A stretch of 64,000 nucleotides of DNA, taken from positions 3,411,501-3,475,500 of the forward strand of contig NZ_CP073751.1 of NCBI RefSeq assembly GCF_020025155.1, read 5' to 3'. The position numbers and the translations under genes were made by a program. This DNA is from Halopseudomonas nanhaiensis. GTDB lineage: Bacteria; Pseudomonadota; Gammaproteobacteria; Pseudomonadales; Pseudomonadaceae. The notes beneath the pieces were generated by a model, which worked only from the letters and a program-made list of their open reading frames with translations, ran no database searches and was not told where the DNA came from. Shown piece by piece: positions 16,734 to 25,100 of the stretch (position 1 is the stretch's first letter; each line of letters opens with the position of its first letter).

Positions 16734-17624
16734 CTAGAACGTCCGCTTTGCGTGAATCCATTCGATATTGCCGTATGGCTTCAGTCTGTTGAGCCTGGGC
16801 AGGAACAGCTGGCGCGGCCGTAAATCCTTGGCGACGTATTTCGCATAGGCCGCCCCGTAGAACAGGAATTCTGCCAGCGCATCCTGGCGAATGGCAGGGT
16901 CGCGCCAACCTTCCGGTCGAACGGTCAGTTCATCCGGAAATTTCTGGCCGGACCAGAGATTTACCAGCACAGCATAATGGCTGGAGGCATCACCGGAATA
17001 CGCCTTGATCTGCCGCTCGAACATTTCGTTAGGCGGCAGGTCGCTGCCCGCCCTGGCCTTGATGTAGCAGTAGAGTAGCGTGCGATAGGCCGCGTAACCC
17101 GGATCGTCATCATCCGGCACGGCATGCTCCAGGATCTCGACGGCCTGTGCCCACGCGCCTTTTTCGATCAACGCGAACACCGCTGGCACTATGTCGTAGG
17201 CAGGCTCCATGCCTGCGGGCTTTGACTCTATGGCTTGCGGCGACAGCACGGCAGCCATCGCCGGGGCGAGTAAACGCAAGGTCTCATCGGTCCGCCCGAG
17301 GCTGTAAAGGATGCCAGCACGAGCGCGGATAGTTGGCCAGTCTTCAGGCGACAATGCCGAAGCCTGATCGATCACGCTAAGCGCCTGCTCTGAGCGACCG
17401 AGCGAATCCAGCGCCGCAGCCTCCAGCCGCAAGGCCAGCACTTGCCCTTCTTCGCTGCGCGCCGAATCCCCGAACTTTCGGGCCACGTTCAGCTGCCCCT
17501 CGTGATACGCCTGCAAAGGATTAAGCCTGGCTTCGCTCGTTGCCGGTTTACCAGCGCAACCCGTGAGCACGATCAGGGCAGAAGCGGTGAGCACGACGAG
17601 CACAGTGGAGATGGTTGTATGCAC
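16734..17624 (-). CDS. Tetratricopeptide-like lipoprotein of unknown function
   Basis: A 296-residue predicted lipoprotein. The signal peptide is long and hydrophobic ('STVLVVLTASALIVLTGC') with the lipid Cys near residue 23. The body is helical with TPR-like pairs, e.g. 'LDSLGRSEQALSVIDQASALSPEDW' and 'GILYSLGRTDETLRLLAPA', followed by 'KGAWAQAVEILEHAV'. The GTG at 17624 is taken as start, with AAGGAT about 9 bp upstream; the longer frame puts the signal peptide internally. TPR lipoproteins often scaffold envelope complexes, but no partner is obvious apart from the flanking lipoproteins. Function unknown. Confidence 0.75.
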   Translation of the reverse strand: MHTTISTVLVVLTASALIVLTGCAGKPATSEARLNPLQAYHEGQLNVARKFGDSARSEEGQVLALRLEAAALDSLGRSEQALSVIDQASALSPEDWPTIRARAGILYSLGRTDETLRLLAPAMAAVLSPQAIESKPAGMEPAYDIVPAVFALIEKGAWAQAVEILEHAVPDDDDPGYAAYRTLLYCYIKARAGSDLPPNEMFERQIKAYSGDASSHYAVLVNLWSGQKFPDELTVRPEGWRDPAIRQDALAEFLFYGAAYAKYVAKDLRPRQLFLPRLNRLKPYGNIEWIHAKRTF

Positions 17625-17754
17625 GGAATAGGTATCCTTACCTGAGGTGGTCAACGAGGGCTGCAACAATAACGGGCCAGTGATGGGATTGGCCAGCGCG
17701 AGCATACCCTGACGCGCAGCCAGAGGCTGTGCGTCAAGGTATGTCAGATCCTGC

Positions 17755-18462
17755 TTACTGCGAGGTAACTGCGAACCGCGGCTGCGCGGCGGCTGCAGGC
17801 ATACCGGTTTTGGTACGAATATCGGCTACGCAATAATCGATGGAACCGGCGAGGGCAGCGCGGAGCCCGGTCCCGTCTTCCAGCGCTTCGTATGACGGCG
17901 CCGAATCCGTATCCGTGTATTCCGGCATGTGCGTGCACACGCCTTCACTTACCACCTTGCTGGTCTTGGCATCGATCAGCCGGGCGTGGGCCGCATAGAT
18001 GACCTTGTAGTTGTTCCAGTCAGACGGAAAGTAGATCGACCGCCAGCCAACGGTTTTCACGTCGAGGATGAAATCGTGATCGCCGTACGCCTTGACGATG
18101 TCGCCGACGCTGCTCTTGTGCATGACCAGATTGGCCGGCTCGCTGATCGTGACGTTATGCTGCCCCCTCAACCCTTCGCCCAGTCGCTGAGCGATCGTCA
18201 GCGCAGGGTCGGCAATCTTCTGGTTGCGAATAATGGCATTACCGTTGGAAACGGCTGTTGCGTAGCCGATCATTCCGAACTGCACGTTGACCGCCGTTTG
18301 CGCGGCAAAGTCTGGCAGATCTGCATAGCGTGCCACGGCGACTGACTTATCCTTGAGCGCCAGTGAATCATCCGCCGTCAGCCCTTTGGTTTGCACCCCC
18401 GAGCAGCCAGAGATGACTGCCGCGACGATCCCTAACCCCACTACCTGCAACATCCCTTTCAT
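17755..18462 (-). CDS. Lipoprotein of unknown function
   Basis: A 235-residue predicted lipoprotein, signal 'MKGMLQVVGLGIVAAVISGC' with Cys20. The mature part contains 'SVAVARYADLPDFAAQT', a Gly/Ala-rich amphipathic region and 'DHDFILDVKTVGWRSIYFPSDWNNYKV', which by its strand pattern resembles outer-membrane assembly-type lipoprotein folds, but I recognise no family. Two cysteines near the end ('EGVCTHMPE', 'IDYCVADI') could pair. The ATG at 18462 has a GGAGAG site; the frame remains open 117 bp upstream without a ribosome site. It is the first of the three minus-strand lipoproteins. Confidence 0.75.
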   Translation of the reverse strand: MKGMLQVVGLGIVAAVISGCSGVQTKGLTADDSLALKDKSVAVARYADLPDFAAQTAVNVQFGMIGYATAVSNGNAIIRNQKIADPALTIAQRLGEGLRGQHNVTISEPANLVMHKSSVGDIVKAYGDHDFILDVKTVGWRSIYFPSDWNNYKVIYAAHARLIDAKTSKVVSEGVCTHMPEYTDTDSAPSYEALEDGTGLRAALAGSIDYCVADIRTKTGMPAAAAQPRFAVTSQ

Positions 18463-18836
18463 TGCACTCTCCACGTTTACTCGTACCGCTGCGGCATCCG
18501 CCACAACGAATTTGCTCCGATCATCCTTGTAACCACCCGGCCGCTGCACATCGAATGATGACGTTGCGCAGCGCATCACCAGGCGGGGAAGAATCGTTCC
18601 AAGGCTTCATAGCCTCGCAAGAGGCCTATCGCCTTGGAGCGAGCGAACTTTAGGCCGGTCGTCGGCGGGTTAACGGCGCATGGTTGCCCAGGCCCGCTGA
18701 ACGAGCAGAGCAATACCCACACAGCAAAAAAAGGGGACAGATTGATCTAGCCCCTGTCCCTGTCCGTGAAACCGGAGTCAGTTCAATCTGTCCCCTTTTT
18801 TCTGAAAGTTCGCCCGAAAATCTGGATTGATGACTG
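18463..18836. other. Gene-free stretch between lipoprotein and TPS locus
   Basis: Apart from the GGGGACAG inverted-repeat element at 18727-18801, no coding frame with plausible composition was found. Short open frames on both strands across the element are explained by the repeat itself. Base composition becomes more AT-rich toward the TPS side. This is the downstream edge of the accessory locus. Confidence 0.5.
18727..18801. repeat. Inverted-repeat element with GGGGACAG arms (RAYT/REP-like or MITE remnant)
   Basis: A 75-bp element bounded by perfect 19-bp inverted arms AAAAAAGGGGACAGATTGA (18727-18745) and its complement (18783-18801). The inner part contains further CCCTGTCC repeats. I recall A-rich ...AAAGGGGACAGATT... 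termini beside IS200-like REP-associated transposases in many proteobacteria; no transposase frame is present here, so this would be a non-autonomous copy or remnant. It sits just downstream of the small membrane gene that ends the TPS operon, and its long hairpin could also stop transcription from both sides. Confidence 0.7.
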
Positions 18837-19121
18837 CTATTCACCAACCCATAAGAGCCCAACGAAGCAGAGCAAAGCAACCGCTGCCACCGTTCGGCGT
18901 TCAAAATTTGAAGCTTTTTTTGAAACAGCGGCGAGTCCAATAAAAATATCTTTGCCGGCGACATAACTATATATCGCGCTTCCGGACATTATCTGCAACA
19001 CCATGACCAATACCATGGTGTTGCGTTCATCCCATGAGAGCAACAGATTCGTGATAGCGGCAACTCCGAGAATCGCCCATACCATATGTCGGTGGCGAAA
19101 AAGCCAGTGTTCTAAATTCAT
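18837..19121 (-). CDS. Small three-helix membrane protein, candidate immunity protein of the TPS exoprotein
   Basis: A 94-residue protein with three hydrophobic segments: 'MVWAILGVAAITNLLLSW', 'TMVLVMVLQIMSGSAIYSYVAG' (about 35-56) and 'TVAAVALLCFVGLLWV' near the end, with charged loops. Its ATG at 19121 lies 5 bp after the exoprotein stop codon, so it is the last gene of the tpsB-tpsA operon. This is the position of cdiI immunity genes in contact-dependent inhibition loci. Hand counts of 60-base lines across it give about 38-50% G+C, versus 63% in a line of the exoprotein body. I recognise no family. Membrane immunity proteins usually protect against toxins acting on the inner membrane. The immunity role is inference from position, size and composition. 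Confidence 0.6.
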   Translation of the reverse strand: MNLEHWLFRHRHMVWAILGVAAITNLLLSWDERNTMVLVMVLQIMSGSAIYSYVAGKDIFIGLAAVSKKASNFERRTVAAVALLCFVGLLWVGE

Positions 19122-19126
19122 CGCCT

Positions 19127-22100
19127 TTACTCTCGACCCACTTCCACAAGTTTCTGCCATCCACCCGCAAGGTCGATAGCGCTGCTGAGCTTTGTCGCTT
19201 GGCTTGGAGTAAGGCCGCGAGCCACAGCGTAACGGTTGAAGCCCTCTGCAAGCACCGCCGCCCCAACTGCCCCTGCGGAATCCCCTTTCAGATACGCCGC
19301 TACGATTCCTAACCCGGTTGAGCCGACCGCTAAGCTTGAAGGCCCGACGATAGCCGAAGCCGCGAAAGCTTTGCCAAGCTTATCTGCCGTTTGCGCGTCG
19401 ACAGCTTGTATCCAGCGTTTCGTAGCGGGATCGGAGAAATCGATATTCGCCCCAACCGCTAAACATTCGGCATCTCCGCAAGAGCGAAACCGCGGGGAGT
19501 GGGACGTTCCTTCGATCACTACAGACACCCGGTAGCCGCCGTCTTCGTCCAATACGTAACCCGTCAGCCGGTCACGTGGCGCATCGCCTCCTCTGGGAAT
19601 CCCAGAGTACCTAGGGTCAGGTGTATAGCCGAATTCAACGGAAGGCGTCCATGCATAGGTATCAGTGTGCTCTTTGATATAGGCGATGACGTCGCGATTC
19701 GCATCTCCGAAAAGCTGGACATATTTGTCGCCGATTGGGCGCCAATTTCCGTCGAAGTCATATATTCCGTCTTCTGCGGCCAGCATATCAGTAGAAGCAT
19801 TGATGTCGGTCCCATTGATGGCAGCAATTCGAAGCTGGTCTTCGATTTGCTCAACCGTGAAGCGTCCCTCACTTCTTTCCGCGAGCTTTCGTGCAAGCGC
19901 TTTTTCTTCAAAGTGCAACTGCCGATTATAAGCCGTAGCATTCTTTGCAAGGTCCGCACCATGATGCACGTCGCCGCCCGTTACGCCAGCAGCAACGGTA
20001 CCAACAATCTGAGAAGCAGCCTGCTCCAGTCCGTTATTCAGCTCGACGTAGCGCGAAAGCTTTTCGACAAGTGCTTCATTCGCCCCAGCAGCCAAAGCCC
20101 CGGTCGCGAAATCCTGTCCCATCGCCTTACTGATCAGCCCCCCTGTCAGGGCGTGTAACGCCGTTTTCTCCAAGCCACCTTCGGCGAAGTTTTGCGAGCG
20201 AGCCACATCGCCCACTGCATTGAAGGCAATGGCCTGCGCCAAGTGGTAAACCTGTGCGGTCAGCGCAGCTTCAAGGTTCTCGCTGAAGCTGCCACCGTTG
20301 ATGAGCGTCTGGCTCCCCGCCTGGATGGCGCCCTGAGCGGCGAGGTGCGAGCCGAACTTCGCAGCGCCGCCGATGGTGCCAATCTTGAAGCCTTTAGTGG
20401 TGTGGTTGATAAAGTCGGTTTCCACACCGAACGCTTGATCCAGGTAGCCCGCCGTTACACCTGCCGTCAATGCCGAAGTCGCATAACCCTTGATCGCGTC
20501 GCTCGAAGTAACGTCCTTGAATACCGCGCCTAGGTCGCCTCGGTTATTGATAAAGCTGACGCTCGCGGTGGTGGCCGCGCCGCTTGCTGCTGCACCGGCC
20601 GCTGCTCCCATGCCGCCGCCTCCAGCCATACCCGAAACCGCAGGCCCAACAATCGCCGCGACAGCAATCGCAATCACCAACTGCGCCCCAACCCCCAACC
20701 CCGAATGGCTGTACTCGAACGAGTCGTGTACTTCCTTCACGGTCTGCCAATCCACGTCGCCGCGTGCTTCCATCTCCTTAAGCCAGGCCAGATCCGGATC
20801 GGCCTGGACCATGGCGTCGATGGTCCGGCTGACGGTGTTCTGGTCGATTTCCTTGATGTCGATCTGCACGCCTTCGGCAGCGCGGATGGCGAGGTTACCC
20901 TGGGCGATGAGCTGGCTCTGGCGCAGGGTTTCGTCGGTGGTGCCCTTGCCCTTGGCCGAATTCCAGGCCCAGTCGCTCTTGCTCTTCTCGTGGCTTTCCT
21001 GGTGCAGGTCTTTTACCGCTTCGAAGGTGACCGTGCCGCCGCTGTCCAGCGTGATATCGGCACCGCTTTCCAGCCGCGCGCCCTGGTAGCGCTGGCTGCC
21101 TTCGCTGATCAGCGTGACATCGCTGCCCGCTGAAATGCTGCTGCCCACGCTGCGCACGTCAGTGACTTCGTCGCGCCGGGTTTCCTTGCGGCCCCAGGAG
21201 CCTTTGGATTGTTTGTCGTACAGCGAATAGTGCAGGTCATCCGCGGCCAGCAAGTTCAGATCGCCGCCGGCGTAAACGTAGGCTTCGTCGCCTGCGCTGA
21301 TGTGACTGGCGACCAGGTTGGTGTCGCCACCGGAGACGGCAACCACGCTGCCGCCGGCCTTGATCTCAGCCGCCTGCTGGACGATGTCGGTGCGTACGGC
21401 ATCGATCTTCTTGCCGCCACCATCGCGGTGATACTCGAAGTGCGATTCGTTGGCCGCAGCGGCGAGGGTCAGGTCGCCACCCGCCTGGAGCAGCACGTCA
21501 CCCCCTGCCTCGACCTTGCTGCCGACCACTGCCAGGTCACGCCCGGTCTGAAGCGAAGCATTACCCCCAACCTGCAGCTCACCGGCGTGCTGGGTGATGA
21601 TCTGCTGATCGAGCGTTGACCGGCGGTCACGCAGCCGGGTGGCTTCTTCAGTGCGCTGGCTGGCTATCAGCAGATCCCGCCCGGCGCTCAGTTCGGCGTT
21701 GCCGCCGGCGCTCATGGCACCGCCGATATTGAGCAGGTCCCGCCCGGCGTTGAGCGCCAGATCACCACTGGCTTCGATCCGCGCGCTGCTGTCGAGGAAG
21801 TCCTGACGGTGCATGGCACGCTCGCCGCGCTCACTCTGATGGGTGGCAACGCTGCGCTCGTTGATGATATCGCCGGTGAGCGCCGTGGCGGATACCTCAC
21901 GCCCGGCGATGATGCCGCCGGCACTGTTGCGAATGCTGTCCAGCGCCAGCAGCTGCACCCGTTCATGGGCTTGGAGCAGGCCCCGGTTGTCGAGGTTCTG
22001 AGCGCTGGCCGCCAGATCGCGCGAGGCGCGCAGCGTGCCCTGGTTACGCAGTTCGCCGCCGCTGATGAGCGCTACGTCGCGCCCCTGAATCAGCGCGCCG

Positions 22101-25100
22101 TTTGGCGCCAGGCGCCCTTCGGCCTGGGCCAGGTACAACACCGGCACCAGCACCCGCTGGCCCATGACCTCACGCTCTTCCATCCAGACGATGTCGTGCG
22201 TAAGCGCGGCGACCTGTTCAGCGGTCAGTGCCACGCCCAGGCTTAGCTGCAGGCTGTCCTTGCTGGCGATGGCGTTGTCCATCAGGTAGCGGTACATGGC
22301 TTCGTCGCTGGTCATGCCGGCGAGAAAGCGTTGGCCGGTGCGCGCGACGATGGCCTCACGCACCAGACGCTGTTCGTACAGGCCATCGCCCAGGCGCATG
22401 AGCGTGTCGTCGGGGTTGCCGCCCAGGCGCGCGAGCATGTAGTCCGAGCCGAGGAACTGACGCAGATCGGTCAGCGCTGGGTTGGTCTCGATCAGGTAGC
22501 GCTGGGCCGGCGCCGTGTTGCCAGGCGTGACGATCGCGCCCTGATTCGGCACTGCGCCAGGCTGATTCGGGGCCTGGCCTGACTGACCACTGAGACGAAA
22601 CAGGCCGTTCTCGCCCTGCGGCAGGCTGAAGCCGGGCAGGCTTAGCGGGTCGACCTGCTGTTGCTGAAGATCCGGCGGCAAGTGCGGGTTGAGAACGACA
22701 TAGGTAGCCTGACCCGTACCGGGATTGGTGCTTTGCGTGCGGTTACCGCCAGAGGTGTAAGCGAAGCCGGGGCGGATGACGCTGTTATCGATGCGCTCGG
22801 CGGCGTTGATGGTGACATCGCCGGCAGCCTGGATGGTGGCGTGGTAGTCGACCCGGTTGGTGTAAACCGGCTCCCTGATCCCTTCGTCGAGACTGATGTG
22901 ACGGAAGAAATAGTCGATATCCGCAGTAATGTCATTCGGGGCATAGGTCGGACTATCTATCCAATTGCGGTCATTGAATTCGTTGGACTCGGCCCGTCTC
23001 GCGTCGACATATCGTTGGTAGACGCGATAAGCACTGAGTTTACGCACAGTGGTGACATCGCCGGTCTGGGCTCCCTTGTTCAGGAGCGTACCGGTGTCGA
23101 TGCGAAGATTCGCGCCAGAGGCTAGCAGGCTGTACCGGTTTTCCAGCACATCGCTATGCAAACGCATGGATTGGCCGGCCAGAAGCTGCGCCTGCGGGCT
23201 AACACGGGTCGCCGAGGTACGATCGACTTCTTCCAGGTCGAAGTAAGAGCTTTCCTTGGTGCCGCCACAGTCACCACACCCCAGGTAGATCAACCGTGCC
23301 GAGACCTTCTCGGTCACGATATCCAGCGTTTCACGAGCGTTTTCCAGGAAGCTCGCCGCTATGGACAGGTTCCCCTGACTCTCGACCGTTCCGGACAGGT
23401 TGCTGAAGCGGCCGGCAAGCGCGCCTGCATCGTTGGCTGCGAAGGAAAGGTCGCCGAGGCTGTAGATATCGCCGCGCAGGTTGGTCAGCGCGTTACCACG
23501 CAGGTGCATATCGCTGCCACTGAACAGCAGACCACCCTGGTTCAGTAGAGAGGCAGCCTGCAGGCGTACATCCTCCCCTGCGCCCAGCGTGCCGTAGTTG
23601 TACAGCGAACCCGTCGTGAGGCTCAGGTCCTGCCCGGCCGTCAGGCGGCCATGGTTGGTGAGCGCATGGGTGATGCTGACAGTTGCGTTGCCACCGGCAC
23701 CCGTGCGGCCGGCACTGGCAAGGTCCACCGTGTGGGCCGCAAAGCTCATGTCACCGAGGCTGGAGAGCGTTCCGGTGCCGTTATAGGTACCGGTCAAGCG
23801 CAGATCGAGCGTGCCATCGCTGGTCAGCAAGCCGTGGTTGGTCCAGTGCCCACCGGTTGCTACGAGTGAATCGCTAGCGATGATGCGGCCAGTCTGATTC
23901 TGCGTGAACCGGCCCACGTTCAGCGTGAGGTTCGCCGCCTGGAGCAGGCCTTCGTGAATCCATTCGGCGGCGTCTAGCGTGAGATCGCCGTGGGTGATCA
24001 GGCTGCCTCCGGCCTGAGTAACAGTCTGGCTAGCTACGTCCAGGCGGCCGGTACCGACGTGCCTGGCGGTGCCACCGGCGTTAAGCAACCCACCGAGATT
24101 GAGCCGCAAGTCCGTGTTGGCGCTTTCGATGGTGCCGCTGCGGTTATCCAGCGTAGAGCGGGTGATAATCGAGGTGGTGCCAGTCTGACCGAGCGCGCGC
24201 AGGCTGCCGTTACGGTTGTCCAGCGTTCCGGTATTCAACACCAGGTGCGAGTCGCTTTCGATCAAGCCGTTTACGTTGAGCAGATCGCTTGCGGACAACT
24301 CGATGTATTGCGCGCCGATGCGGCCGAGGTTGTTATCAAGTAGGGTGCTATCAAGAGCCAGATTGCCGCTTGCCAACAGATTGCCTTGGCGATTGGTCAG
24401 GCTGCCTGCCTGAATGCTCGCATCGCCGGCCAGCGCAGTAATGCGACCCTGACTGTTATCCACGACACCCGCATTGAGGTTAACCGACTCGGCCTGCAGC
24501 ACGCCCGCGATGTTGCTCACCGCGCCGCTGATGCGTGCAGTCAACCATCCAGAGGCCGCACTCAAGAGCCCGTTGTTGCTGTTGTTCAGTTGTGCCGCGT
24601 TTACCTCGAGGTCGCCTTGGGCGATTAGCTGCCCACCACGGTTGTCGAGAGCTCCGGCCGTGTTGACGACCACGTCGCTGGCGGCCTGGACGGTCCCTGC
24701 GCCGTTACGGACCTCGCCAGCGTCCAGCGTCACAGTTGCATTGCGGCTTAGTAGCAATCCGGTACCGCTGTTGTCGAGGGTGCCGCTCATATTGACGGCG
24801 AAAGCGTCAGTGGCGACGATCGATCCGCCCATATTCAGCAGGTCGACGCCAAAGAGATTCAGCAGCTGATTGCTGGCCAGGTAGCCGTTGCTGTTGTCGA
24901 TTCGCGTCGCTTCGATTCGTAACGGCCCGGCTGCCGTAAGCTGGCCAGCATTATTGAACAGTGCATTGGTCAGTCTGACCGTCAGTGTGCCGCCGCTGGC
25001 CAGTTGCCCGGTACGGTTATCGAGGCTGGCTGCCGTTAGCGCGAACGGGCCGGCACTCTGCATCTGCCCGTCCTGGTTGATCAGCTCTGAGGCGTCGATG

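Noticed and set aside
18650-18964. Minus-strand open frame of 104 codons across the GGGGACAG element
   Set aside because: It spans the inverted repeat and partly overlaps the small membrane gene in another frame; no conserved features or ribosome site.
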